Of a DNA stretch of 53,634 nt, positions 8,381 to 16,831 are shown one piece after another. The notes under the pieces are model-generated. The model ran no database searches. It had not been told where the DNA came from and saw nothing but the letters and a program-made list of their open reading frames with translations. Where the stretch lies: NCBI RefSeq assembly GCF_003236295.1, contig NZ_POTW01000039.1, forward strand, positions 1-53,634. Direction: 5' to 3'. The first letter of the stretch is position 1. The number at the start of each line of letters is the position of its first letter. Source of the DNA: Jiangella anatolica. Its GTDB lineage: Bacteria > Actinomycetota > Actinomycetes > Jiangellales > Jiangellaceae. A program made the translations under genes and the position numbers.

Positions 8381-9322
8381 ATGTCCAATCAGCCCAATCC
8401 GCACGACGCGGTGTTTCGCCGGGTCCTCGGTGAACCGGTCAACGCCGCATCGCAGCTGCGTGCCGTGCTGCCGGCTGGTCTGTCCGGCCGGCTGGACCTG
8501 GACCAGCTGGCCCGGGTTCCCGGCAGCTTCGTCGACGCCGCACTGCGCTGGCGGCACTCCGACCTGTTGTTCACCGCGCCCGTCAAGGGCGGCGACGTCC
8601 TGCTCTATGTCCTCATCGAACACCAGAGCAGCACCGATCCGCTGATGCCGTTTCGGATGCTGCGCTACGTGGTGCGCATCTGGGACCGTTACCTCGCGGA
8701 GCATCCCGACGCGACCCGCTTGCCCGCCGTGATCCCGCTGGTCGTGCACCACAATCGGCGCCCGTGGAGTGGCCCGGCCGACATCGTCGAGCTGCTCGAT
8801 CTCGACGCCGAGGCCGTCGACGCGGCACGAGAGCACCTGCCGCGGTTCCGATTCCTGCTCGACGATCTGGCGCGTCTCGACCAGCGAGCGCTGCGTGCTC
8901 GGCCGCTCACTCCGCCGGCCCGGATCACGCTGCTGCTGCTCAAGATCGCCGCCGGCAACGCCCGTCTCGCCGACGACCTGCGGGACTGGACCGACGACCT
9001 GCGCCAGATCCTGACCGGCGCGGGCGGCATCGACGACTTTCTGGCGCTGCTGACGTACATTGAGACGGTGGGCGAGACGCCCACCGACCAGTTGCACCAG
9101 CTGTTCACGCAACTCGGACCAGAAGAGGAGGAGGCCTACGTGACCACCGCGGAGATGCTCCGTGCCGAAGGCCATGCCAAGGCGCTCGTCCAGCTGCTGA
9201 CCCTCAAGTTCGGCCCGCTCACGCAGAGCACCCTCGACACCGTGCACGCCGCCTCCAGCGCGCAGCTGGAGAGCTGGACCGCTCGCGTCCTCACCGCTCA
9301 GACGCTCGACGACGTCCTGTAA
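8381..9322 (+). CDS. Rpn family recombination-promoting nuclease / putative transposase
   Basis: 313-residue protein of the Rpn/YhgA-like family (PD-(D/E)XK nuclease fold). The N-terminus 'NPHDAVFRRVLGEPVNAASQLRAVLP' is typical of the family. The core contains 'HSDLLFTAPVKGGDVLLYVLIEHQS', giving the D...EhQ catalytic pattern, followed by 'MPFRMLRYVVRIWDRYL'. The C-terminus has a helical segment 'EMLRAEGHAKALVQLL' common in these proteins. Rpn proteins cleave DNA and promote RecA-independent recombination. The ATG at 8381 is preferred over the upstream in-frame ATG because the family motif begins a few residues after it. It stands alone and is convergent with the serine hydrolase gene, 5 bases away. 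Confidence 0.85.
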   Translation: MSNQPNPHDAVFRRVLGEPVNAASQLRAVLPAGLSGRLDLDQLARVPGSFVDAALRWRHSDLLFTAPVKGGDVLLYVLIEHQSSTDPLMPFRMLRYVVRIWDRYLAEHPDATRLPAVIPLVVHHNRRPWSGPADIVELLDLDAEAVDAAREHLPRFRFLLDDLARLDQRALRARPLTPPARITLLLLKIAAGNARLADDLRDWTDDLRQILTGAGGIDDFLALLTYIETVGETPTDQLHQLFTQLGPEEEEAYVTTAEMLRAEGHAKALVQLLTLKFGPLTQSTLDTVHAASSAQLESWTARVLTAQTLDDVL

Positions 9323-9327
9323 CGGCG

Positions 9328-10143
9328 TCAGCCCCGCAGCTCCGCGACGACGGCATCGCTGTAGGGCGGCCACGCCTCGGCCGCCCACGTGCCGAAGTCG
9401 CGGTCGGCCAGCGCGACGCAGGCGGCGCCGAGGTCGGGATCGACCCAGATGAACGTGCCGGCCTGGCCGAAGTGGCCGAACGTGCGCGGCGAGTTCGTGG
9501 CGCCGGTCCAGTGCGGCGACTTGCCGTCGCGGAGCTCGAAGCCCAGGCCCCAGTCGTTCGGGTTCTGCAGGCCGAACCCGGGCAGCACGCCGACCAGCCC
9601 GGGGAACTGCACGGTCGTCGCCTGCGCGACGGTGGACCGGTCGAGCAGCGCGGGCGCGAGCAGCTCGGCGGCGAACCGGGTCAGGTCGGCCACCGTCGAC
9701 CGTGCGCCCGACGCCGGGGACCCCTCGAACACGGTCGCCGCCATGCCGAGCGGGGCGAGCAGGCCGTCGCGGACGTAGTCGGCGAACGGGATGCCGGTGC
9801 GCTTCGCGACGTGGTCGGCCAGCTGCTCGAAGCCGGCGTTGGAGTAGAGACGCCGCCGGCCGGGCGCCCAGGCGGCCTTGTGCTCGTCGAAGGCCAGGCC
9901 GGACGTGTGCGCCAGCAGGTGTGCGACGGTGGAGCCCTCGGGGCCGGCGGGGTCGTCGAGGTGGATCGCGCCCTCCTCGACGGCGAGCAGCGCGGCGTAG
10001 GCCGTCAGCGGCTTGGTCACCGACGCCAGCCGGAACAGCCGGTCCTGGTCGCCGTGCGCGCCGGCGACGGTTCCATCGGCCCGCACCACCGCCGTCGCCG
10101 CGTGGTCGACCGGCCACTGCTCCACGATCCGCACGCTGTCCAT
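9328..10143 (-). CDS. Serine hydrolase, beta-lactamase/class C (EstB) family
   Basis: 271-residue penicillin-binding-protein-like hydrolase. The S-x-x-K nucleophile motif is in 'RLASVTKPLTAY' (residues ~40-50), the YxN motif is 'YSNAGF', and an HxG-type motif is 'HFGQAGT'. No signal peptide is visible, so it is probably cytoplasmic and more likely an esterase or peptidase than a secreted beta-lactamase. It is the last gene of a TetR-MFS-hydrolase run, 9 bases after the MFS stop. Start ATG at 10143. Substrate unknown. Confidence 0.88.
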   Translation of the reverse strand: MDSVRIVEQWPVDHAATAVVRADGTVAGAHGDQDRLFRLASVTKPLTAYAALLAVEEGAIHLDDPAGPEGSTVAHLLAHTSGLAFDEHKAAWAPGRRRLYSNAGFEQLADHVAKRTGIPFADYVRDGLLAPLGMAATVFEGSPASGARSTVADLTRFAAELLAPALLDRSTVAQATTVQFPGLVGVLPGFGLQNPNDWGLGFELRDGKSPHWTGATNSPRTFGHFGQAGTFIWVDPDLGAACVALADRDFGTWAAEAWPPYSDAVVAELRG

Positions 10144-10152
10144 GGCCCGACT

Positions 10153-11361
10153 CTATGCGTCGCAGGTGGCCAGCGCGGGACCGGTCGCGGGGACGAGCGC
10201 ACGGTCGTGTCGCCGCTCCTGGTCCCAGGCGGCCAGCGCGATGCCGAGCGCGACCAGCGCCAGCCCGGCCGCCAGCCACACCGGTGCGACGTAGCCCCAG
10301 CCGGCGGAGATGGCGGCGCCACCGAGCCACGGGCCGAGCGTGTTGCCGACGTTGAACGCCGACGTGTTCACCGACGACGCCAGCGTCGGGGCGTCGCCGG
10401 CCACCACGAAGACCCGCGCGTTCAGCCCCGGCGCGATGGAGAACCCGGCCACACCGACGGCGAACACGGCGGCGATCGCGGCCGTGGTGTTGCCGGACAC
10501 CAGCGCGAGCACCGTCATCGCCGCGGCCAGCGCGACCAGGCTGCCGACGATGTTGAGGAACAGCCCGCGGTCGGCGATCCGCCCGCCGGCGGTGATGCCG
10601 AGGAAGCTGCCCAGACCGAACAGCGCCAGCACCAGCGGCACGTCGGCCTCGTCCAGCCCGGCGACGTCGGTCAGCAGCGGCGCGAAGTAGGAGAACGCGG
10701 CGAACATCGCGGACTGGAACGTCGCCGTCGTGGCCAGCGCCAGCCAGATGCGCCGGCCGCGGAACACCCGCAGCTCGTCGCGGACCCGCGGCGGCGCGGC
10801 GCTCGCCCCGGCGGCGCGCGGGACGAGCGCAGCCACCGCGATCGCCGTCAGCACGCTCAGCGCCGCGACCGCCCAGAACGCCGCGCGCCAGCCCAGCTGC
10901 TGGCCGACCCACGTCCCGGCCGGCACGCCCAGCACGTTGGCCAGCGTCAGCCCGCCGACCAGCACGGCCAGCGCCCGCGCCGTCGCCTCCGCCGCCGACA
11001 GACGGACCGCCACCACCGCCGCGACCGCCCAGAACGCGCCGGTCGCGACCGCCGACACCACCCGCGCTGCCATGAGCAGCTCGTACGACGGTGCCAGCGC
11101 GGCCAGCACGTGCCCGGCCAGGAACACCGCCGACGCCGCGAGCAGCGTCGCCTTGCGCGGCAGCCGGAGCGTCGCGACCGCCATGACCGGCGCGCCGACC
11201 GTCATGCCGATGGCGAACGCCGAGATCAGCAGCCCGGCGCGAGGGATGCTCACGTCGAGGTCGGCGGCGATCTCCGGCAGCAGCCCGGCGATCATGAACT
11301 CGGTGGTGCCGAGGACGAAGATGCTCGCGCCGAGGACGTAGACGGCCGGCGGTACACGCAC
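10153..11361 (-). CDS. MFS transporter (12-TM drug/arabinose-efflux type)
   Basis: 402-residue membrane transporter of the DHA1/AraJ-like group. The first segment 'LGTTEFMIAGLLPEIAADL' is the hallmark of this subgroup (TEFxxxGLLP). About 12 hydrophobic segments follow. The GTG at 11361 is chosen because a GGGAGA ribosome site lies just upstream and the MFS signature starts a few residues later; the longer open frame runs into the tetR gene. It lies between the TetR gene (14 bases upstream) and the serine hydrolase, suggesting a TetR-controlled efflux operon. Substrate unknown. Confidence 0.9.
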   Translation of the reverse strand: MRVPPAVYVLGASIFVLGTTEFMIAGLLPEIAADLDVSIPRAGLLISAFAIGMTVGAPVMAVATLRLPRKATLLAASAVFLAGHVLAALAPSYELLMAARVVSAVATGAFWAVAAVVAVRLSAAEATARALAVLVGGLTLANVLGVPAGTWVGQQLGWRAAFWAVAALSVLTAIAVAALVPRAAGASAAPPRVRDELRVFRGRRIWLALATTATFQSAMFAAFSYFAPLLTDVAGLDEADVPLVLALFGLGSFLGITAGGRIADRGLFLNIVGSLVALAAAMTVLALVSGNTTAAIAAVFAVGVAGFSIAPGLNARVFVVAGDAPTLASSVNTSAFNVGNTLGPWLGGAAISAGWGYVAPVWLAAGLALVALGIALAAWDQERRHDRALVPATGPALATCDA

Positions 11362-11375
11362 GAGGGTCTCCCGTC

Positions 11376-11954
11376 TCAGAGGCCGTCGACGAGCGCGTCG
11401 ACGATGTCGGTGAGGCGGGCACGGTCGCCGGCGACCCTGCCGACGACGTGGATGCCGGTCAGCGCCGCATGCACCAGCCGGGCCTGCGCCTCGGGGTCGC
11501 CGCCGGACGTCAGCTCGCCGGTGGCCCGGCCGCGCTCGATCAGCGCCTTCATCGTGGCGACGATCGTGTCGAAGTCGGCCAGGGTGAGCCCGGCCACCGC
11601 CGGGTCGGCGTCGCCCACCTCGACGGCGGCGTTCAGCGCCAGGCAGCCGCGCCGCTGCGGATCGGCCAGCTGGGTGTCGACGGCCCGGAGCAGGAAGCCG
11701 CGGATGACCTCGCGGACCGGGCCCTCCTGGGCGAGCAGCTCGGCCTGCTCGGTGCGGGTCCGCTCGCCGTAGCGGCGCAGCGCCTGCTCGTACAGCTCGC
11801 GCTTGCTCCGGTACGTGTTGTAGAGGCTGCTGCGGGCCAGCCCGGTGCCCGCGCACAGGTCGCTCGTCGAGGTGGCCGCGTACCCGCCCACCCAGAACAC
11901 GTCCATCGCCGCGTCGACGACGGACTCGGGGTCGAACTCCTTGGGCCTGGCCAT
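11376..11954 (-). CDS. TetR family transcriptional regulator
   Basis: 192-residue repressor. The N-terminal HTH is clear: 'VVDAAMDVFWVGGYAATSTSDL' followed by 'ARSSLYNTYRSKRELYEQAL' within residues ~10-55. The ligand-binding C-terminal domain resembles the TetR_C_16/YcdC-like group ('RGCLALNAAVEVGDADPAVAG'). A perfect 12-bp inverted repeat sits 14 bases before its start codon, suggesting autoregulation. It is the first gene of the unit with the MFS transporter and serine hydrolase. Inducer unknown. Confidence 0.92.
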   Translation of the reverse strand: MARPKEFDPESVVDAAMDVFWVGGYAATSTSDLCAGTGLARSSLYNTYRSKRELYEQALRRYGERTRTEQAELLAQEGPVREVIRGFLLRAVDTQLADPQRRGCLALNAAVEVGDADPAVAGLTLADFDTIVATMKALIERGRATGELTSGGDPEAQARLVHAALTGIHVVGRVAGDRARLTDIVDALVDGL

Positions 11955-11968
11955 GGCCGCCACCGTAG

Positions 11969-11998
11969 CCGGTTCTGGACCAAGCTGTCCAGAACCGG
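11969..11998. promoter_or_regulatory. Perfect 12-bp inverted repeat, candidate TetR operator
   Basis: CCGGTTCTGGAC at 11969-11980 and its exact reverse complement at 11987-11998 are separated by CAAGCT. The element lies 14 bases upstream of the tetR start (11954) and 15 bases after the end of the convergently positioned peptidase gene's stop (12014). Arm length and spacing fit a TetR-family operator. It could also act as a transcription terminator for the peptidase gene, but no T-run follows. Confidence 0.6.
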
Positions 11999-12013
11999 CC
12001 GGGTGCGGCGGCG

Positions 12014-14053
12014 TTACTGGGTGAGGCCGCGGCGGAGGAGGAGGGGCTCGATCTGCGGGTCGCGGCCCCGGAAGTCGCGGAAGGCCTGCATGGAGTCGAT
12101 GCTGCCGCCGCGGGAGAGCAGCGTGCGGCGGAAGTGGTCGCCGTTCGCCCGGGTGAGACCGCCGTTCTCCTTGAACCACTCGACGGTGTCGGCGTCGAGG
12201 ACCTCGCTCCAGATGTAGGAGTAGTAGCCCGCGCTGTAGCCGCCGGAGAAGATGTGCGCGAAGTACGACGTCCGGTAGCGCGGCGGCACGGCCTCCAGCG
12301 CCACGCCGGCCTGCCTGAGCGCCTGCGCCTCGAACTCCAGCGGGTCCTCGACGACGGCGCCGACGGGCAGCTCGTGCCAGGCGAGGTCGAGCAGCGTCGC
12401 GGCCAGGTACTCCGTCGTCGCGTAGCCCTCGCCCCAGATCTGCGAGTCCAGCAGGTTCTGCACCACCGACTGCGCGAGCGGCTCGCCGGTCTCGTGATGG
12501 ACGGCGTAGTTCTCCAGCACCGAGGGCCAGACCGCCCACATCTCGTTCACCTGCGACGGGAACTCGACGAAGTCGCGCAGCACGCTGGTGCCGGACAGCG
12601 TCGGATAGGTGACGTCGGAGAACAGGCCGTGCAGCGCGTGCCCGAACTCGTGGAACATGGTGTTGACCTCGTCGAACGTCAGCAGCGCGGGCTCGCCGGC
12701 CGGTGGCTTGACGATGTTGAGGTTGTTGACGACCACCGGCTTGGTGCCCAGCAGCGTCGACTGGTCGACGAAGGAGTTCATCCAGGCGCCGCCGCGCTTG
12801 GAGTCGCGGGTGAAGAAGTCGCCGATGAACAGGCCAAGGCCGCTGCCGTCCTCGTTGAACACCTCGAACACGCGCGCGTCGGGGTGGTAGGCGACCAGGT
12901 CGGTGCGCTCGGTGAACGTCAGCCCGTACAGGCGCTCGGCCGCGTAGAACACGCCGTCGCGCAGCACTCGATCCAGCTCGAAGTACGGCCGTAGCTGCGC
13001 GGCGTCGATGTCGTAGGTCTCGCGCCGGACCCGGTCGGAGTAGTGGGCCCAGTCCCACGCCCGCAGCTCGAACTCGTCGCCGATGACCTCCTGCAGCCGG
13101 GCCGCCTCGGCGTGCGCGTTGGCGACGGCGGCCGGGGTCAGCTTGCCGAGCATGTCGTGGACCGCGGCCGGCGTCTTCGCGGTGCGGTCCTCCAGCACGT
13201 ACGTGGCGTGGTCGGGGTGGCCGAACAGCGCCGCCCGCTCCGCCCGCAGCGCCGCGATCCGCGCCGCCGTCTCGCGGGTGTCGTGCTCGTTGCCGTTGGC
13301 GCCGCGGCTGACCGACGCGCGGTGGATCCGCTCGCGCAGCGCCCGGTCGGTGAGCGACGTCAGCACCGGTTGCCCGCTGGGCAGCACCAGCGTGATGACG
13401 TACTTGCCGTCCAGGCCGCGCTCCCGGGCGGTCTCCGCGGCGGCGGTGACGGCGTCGGCGGACAGCCCGGCGAGCTGGGCGGCGTCGTCGACGACGACGG
13501 CAGAGGCGTTCGTGTCGGCGAGCAGCTTGTTCTGGAACGCCGTCTCCAGGCCGGACAGCTCCTCGTTGATCGCCCGCAGCCGCTCCTGCTGCGCCTCGGT
13601 CAGCCCGGCCCCGGCCCGGACGAAGTCGAGGTGGTAGCGCTCCAGCAGCCGCCGCGACTCGGCGTCGAGGTCGTCCGCCGACGCCAGCAGCGCGTCGACG
13701 CGGGCGAACAGCCGGTGGTCGAGGTGGATCGTGTCGGAGTGCGCCGCCAGCTTCGGCGACACCTCCGCCTGGATCTCCTGGATCTCGTCGTCGGCGTCGG
13801 CCGAAGCCTGGTTGAAGAACACCGCGGCGACCCTCTGCAGCAGCTGCCCGGACAGCTCCAGCGCGACGACGGTGTTCTCGAACGTCGCCGGCTCCGGATT
13901 CGTCGCGATGGCCTCCACCTCGGCCAGCTGCTCGGACATGCCACGCTCGAACGCCGGACGGTAGTGGGCGGTCTCGATGCGCGCGAACGGCGGCAGCCGG
14001 TACGGCAGCTCACTGATCGTGTCGAACGGGTTCTGCTCCGGGGATGTGTGCAT
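12014..14053 (-). CDS. dcp: M3 family zinc metallopeptidase (peptidyl-dipeptidase Dcp type)
   Basis: 679-residue cytoplasmic peptidase, the usual length for Dcp/oligopeptidase A. The zinc motif HEFGH is at about residues 468-472 ('NTMFHEFGHALHGLFSDV'), and the third ligand Glu lies in 'RDFVEFPSQVNEMW'. The conserved 'SGGYSAGYYSYIWSEVLDAD' and 'FRDFRGRDP' blocks near the C-terminus are characteristic of Dcp. It would remove C-terminal dipeptides from short peptides. The start at 14053 gives an N-terminus typical of the family ('NPFDTISELPYRLPPFARI'). It is probably transcribed alone. Confidence 0.93.
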   Translation of the reverse strand: MHTSPEQNPFDTISELPYRLPPFARIETAHYRPAFERGMSEQLAEVEAIATNPEPATFENTVVALELSGQLLQRVAAVFFNQASADADDEIQEIQAEVSPKLAAHSDTIHLDHRLFARVDALLASADDLDAESRRLLERYHLDFVRAGAGLTEAQQERLRAINEELSGLETAFQNKLLADTNASAVVVDDAAQLAGLSADAVTAAAETARERGLDGKYVITLVLPSGQPVLTSLTDRALRERIHRASVSRGANGNEHDTRETAARIAALRAERAALFGHPDHATYVLEDRTAKTPAAVHDMLGKLTPAAVANAHAEAARLQEVIGDEFELRAWDWAHYSDRVRRETYDIDAAQLRPYFELDRVLRDGVFYAAERLYGLTFTERTDLVAYHPDARVFEVFNEDGSGLGLFIGDFFTRDSKRGGAWMNSFVDQSTLLGTKPVVVNNLNIVKPPAGEPALLTFDEVNTMFHEFGHALHGLFSDVTYPTLSGTSVLRDFVEFPSQVNEMWAVWPSVLENYAVHHETGEPLAQSVVQNLLDSQIWGEGYATTEYLAATLLDLAWHELPVGAVVEDPLEFEAQALRQAGVALEAVPPRYRTSYFAHIFSGGYSAGYYSYIWSEVLDADTVEWFKENGGLTRANGDHFRRTLLSRGGSIDSMQAFRDFRGRDPQIEPLLLRRGLTQ

Positions 14054-14062
14054 GCCGGAACG

Positions 14063-15169
14063 CTACCCGAGCGGCGGCTCCGGCTGGCCGGCCAGTGGGA
14101 CGGCGGCCGGCCGGTCCACCTGCGCCTCGACGGCGACGCTGCCGCCGCCCGCCGCGGCCGACCGGAGCACCGACTCCATGACGTCGAGGACGTGCAGCGC
14201 CAGTGGCCCGGACGCCCGCGCCGCGGCCGCCGTCGGCGCCGTCATCAGGTCCGCGACACCCAGGCCGCGGCCGCCGAGACGGTACCCCGCCGCGACCGGC
14301 AGCCGCACCCAGCCGTCGCCGCCGAGCCGGCGCAGCAGCACGTCGCCGTCGAACCCGTTCGGGTCCGGCACGATGAGTGACCCGGCCGGACCGTGCACCT
14401 CGATCGGCTCGGCCCGGGTCGCGACGGCGTCGAAGCTCATCGTGACGGTGGACAGCGCGCCGGACGCGTGCGTCAGCACGCCGGTGACGTGCGTGAACAC
14501 CTCGACCGGGATCGTCGCGCCGGCCCGCGGACCGCTGCCGATGGTCCGCGACGGCCGAGCCGTGCTGCCGGCGCCGAGCACCGACGTCACCGGGCCGAGC
14601 AGCGTGACCAGCGCCGTCACGTAGTACGGGCCCATGTCCAGCAGCGGACCGCCGCCGGCGGTGTAGTAGAAGTCCGGGTCCGGGTGCCAGCTCTCGTGGC
14701 CGGGACAGAGGAACGTCGCCGTCGCGGCCGTCGGCGGGCCGATCAGCCCGCCGTCGATCGCGTGCCGCGCCGTCTGCACGCCGGTGCCGAGCACGGTGTC
14801 CGGCGCGCCGCCGACCCGCACCCCGGCCCCGCCGGCCGCCGCCAGCACCGCCCGCGCCTCGGACGCCGTCACCGCCAGCGGCTTCTCCACATAGACGGAC
14901 TTGCCGGCCTCGACGGCGGCCAGCGCGACCGGCGCGTGCCCGGCCGGGGGAGTGAGGTTGACGACGACGTCCACCCGCGGGTCGGCCAGCAGCGCCTCGA
15001 CCGGGACCGCCTCGACGCCGTCGCGGCCCGACACCGCGGCGCGCGCACGGGCCGCGTCCCGGTCGGCGACCGCGACCACCCGCACCGCGTCCAGCCGTGC
15101 CAGCGTGTCGAGGTACTGCCGGGAGATCGCGCCGGCCCCGACGACGCCGACGCCTACCGGGCCGCCCAC
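14063..15169 (-). CDS. Gfo/Idh/MocA family oxidoreductase
   Basis: 368-residue NAD(P)-dependent oxidoreductase. The N-terminal Rossmann motif is 'VGVVGAGAISRQYLDTLARL', followed by the 'VYVEKPLAV' block holding the EKP signature. The C-terminal alpha/beta domain includes 'GGGPLLDMGPYYVTALVTLLG', which contains the active-site region of the family. The GTG at 15169 is preferred; it overlaps the end of the ThuA gene by 16 bases. It is the third gene of an amidohydrolase-ThuA-Gfo/Idh operon. ThuA with a Gfo/Idh partner is known from 3-keto-sugar metabolism, so a role in sugar oxidation is likely (inference). Confidence 0.88.
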   Translation of the reverse strand: MGGPVGVGVVGAGAISRQYLDTLARLDAVRVVAVADRDAARARAAVSGRDGVEAVPVEALLADPRVDVVVNLTPPAGHAPVALAAVEAGKSVYVEKPLAVTASEARAVLAAAGGAGVRVGGAPDTVLGTGVQTARHAIDGGLIGPPTAATATFLCPGHESWHPDPDFYYTAGGGPLLDMGPYYVTALVTLLGPVTSVLGAGSTARPSRTIGSGPRAGATIPVEVFTHVTGVLTHASGALSTVTMSFDAVATRAEPIEVHGPAGSLIVPDPNGFDGDVLLRRLGGDGWVRLPVAAGYRLGGRGLGVADLMTAPTAAAARASGPLALHVLDVMESVLRSAAAGGGSVAVEAQVDRPAAVPLAGQPEPPLG

Positions 15170-15846
15170 AGCAGCCCCCGCTCCACGATCGTGCGGACGT
15201 TCGGGTCGCGCAGGATGTCCGGCTGGTGCCCCGGTGTCGCGACGAACACCCGGCCCTCGCCCCACTCGCGGGTCCACACCGCCGGGCAGGTCACCGGGCG
15301 GCGCCACGGCTGGTCCGGCCGGGCCGGGTGCGTGGTGGTCGCCAGCACGTCGTTGTACTCGTCGGTGAGCACCCAGTACTGCTCGGTCTCCAGCTCGAAC
15401 GAGGACAGTCCGGCGACGATCGGGTGGCCGGCTCGTTCGGGCACGATCTCGACGCGGTGGCGCAGGTAGTTGTTCTCGGGCGCGTCCGGCACCCACTCCG
15501 CGGCCGGTCGGCTGGGGTGCGTCGCGAACTGGCCGCCGACGAGGTGCAGGTAGTCCGAGCTGGACCGGAACGCGTCGGCGATCCCGCCGTGCCAGCCGGC
15601 GAACCCGGTGCCGGCGCGGACGGCGGCCGTCAGCCCGGCCAGCTGCTCGACCGTGATCTCGCCCATCGTCCAGCACTGCACGACGAGGTCGGTCCGCGCC
15701 ATCGTGCCGGCGTCGGCGTAGACGTCGAGCGTGTCGGACACCAGGACGTCGAACCCGGCCTCGCGCAGGAACGGGACGAACAGGCCGGTCGCCTCGACCG
15801 GCGCGTGCCCGTCCCAGCCGCCCCGGACCACCAACGCGTTGCTCAT
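15154..15846 (-). CDS. ThuA domain-containing protein
   Basis: 230-residue protein with the glutamine-amidotransferase-like ThuA fold. Recognisable blocks are 'NALVVRGGWDGHAPVEA', 'FAGWHGGIADAF', 'HLVGGQFATHPS' and 'YWVLTDEYNDVLATT'. ThuA proteins act in trehalose/sucrose utilisation through 3-keto sugars. The start ATG (15846) overlaps the stop of the amidohydrolase gene, and its own stop overlaps the Gfo/Idh start, so the three are translationally coupled. The exact reaction here is unknown. Confidence 0.9.
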   Translation of the reverse strand: MSNALVVRGGWDGHAPVEATGLFVPFLREAGFDVLVSDTLDVYADAGTMARTDLVVQCWTMGEITVEQLAGLTAAVRAGTGFAGWHGGIADAFRSSSDYLHLVGGQFATHPSRPAAEWVPDAPENNYLRHRVEIVPERAGHPIVAGLSSFELETEQYWVLTDEYNDVLATTTHPARPDQPWRRPVTCPAVWTREWGEGRVFVATPGHQPDILRDPNVRTIVERGLLWAAR

Positions 15847-16718
15847 CGTGCTCCCCTCTGTGCAGCGGCCTGCGATGCTCGGGGTGGGTCCGGCAGCCGG
15901 TAGAACCGCCGCGCCGTCTCCGACCGCAGCTGCGCCGCGACCTGCGGCCCGTACCCGTCCACGACCTCGACCAGCGCCGACCACACCGGGTCGAAGCCGC
16001 CGGCCCGCTCGGCGATCGGCCAGTCGCTGCCGAGCATCAGCCGCTCCGGCCCGAACGCCTCCATCGCGTGGTCCACCCACGGCCGCAGGTCCGTGCCCGG
16101 CGGCGGGTAGAGGCCGGACACCTTCGCATACACCCCGGGGTGTGCGGCGACGGCGGTGAGCAGGTCGCGCCACCGCTCGGCGTCACCGGAGCCTGAGCCG
16201 GAGAACGGCGGCTTGGCCAGGTGGTCGATGACCACGCGCAGGCCGGGCAGCCGCTCGGCCAGCTCCAGCAGCACCTCCAGGTGCCGGGGCAGCACCGCGA
16301 CCAGGTCGAACGGCAGGTCCGCCTGCTCCAGCAGCCGCAGCCCGTCGACGACGGACGGTCGCAGCAGCCAGTCCGGGTCCGGCCGGTCGTGAATGAGGGT
16401 GCGGATCCCCACGAGGCCCGGCCGCTCCGACAGCTGCGCCAGTCGCTCCGCCGCCCGCGCCGGATCCTCCAGCGGCACGTATCCGACGATGCCGAGCACC
16501 GGCGGGAACGCCGCCGCGACGGCGAACATCGCGTCGGCGTCCTCGTCACTGTCGGCCGACTGCACCAGCACCGTCCCGTCGATACCGTGCCGCTCCAGGT
16601 GCGGCGCCAGGTGCTCGGGCCCGTAGCGCCGGTGGATGACGGCGTCCGCGGGGTCCATCCAGGGGTACGCGACCGCGGCCGGATCCCAGAAGTGCTGATG
16701 TGCGTCGATCAGTGTCAT
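15843..16718 (-). CDS. Amidohydrolase_2 family hydrolase (L-fuconolactonase-like)
   Basis: 291-residue metal-dependent hydrolase of the COG3618 group, related to L-fucono-1,5-lactonase and L-rhamnono-lactonase. The metal-binding HxH is in 'IDAHQHFWDP' at the N-terminus. Other family blocks are 'LRVVIDHLAKPPF' (His), and 'RLMLGSDWPI' (catalytic Asp). The ATG at 16718 ('MTLIDAHQHF') is chosen over a TTG 12 bases upstream, because the fold begins right there and an AGGA lies just before it. As first gene of the ThuA-Gfo/Idh operon it probably opens a sugar lactone or related cyclic acid. Confidence 0.87.
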   Translation of the reverse strand: MTLIDAHQHFWDPAAVAYPWMDPADAVIHRRYGPEHLAPHLERHGIDGTVLVQSADSDEDADAMFAVAAAFPPVLGIVGYVPLEDPARAAERLAQLSERPGLVGIRTLIHDRPDPDWLLRPSVVDGLRLLEQADLPFDLVAVLPRHLEVLLELAERLPGLRVVIDHLAKPPFSGSGSGDAERWRDLLTAVAAHPGVYAKVSGLYPPPGTDLRPWVDHAMEAFGPERLMLGSDWPIAERAGGFDPVWSALVEVVDGYGPQVAAQLRSETARRFYRLPDPPRASQAAAQRGAR

Positions 16719-16831
16719 GTGTCCTGCCAAGGTCGGGCGGAGGGTCCTGGTGGCGCGCTGCCGTGGTCATCGTCGCGCACGCCGCTACAGTGACCCACGC
16801 CGGGCGACGGTCGCCGGGGCGAGGAGAGCCA

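Noticed and set aside
9472-11772. A 766-residue open frame on the plus strand
   Set aside because: Antisense to the serine hydrolase, MFS and TetR genes; low-complexity Arg/His composition.
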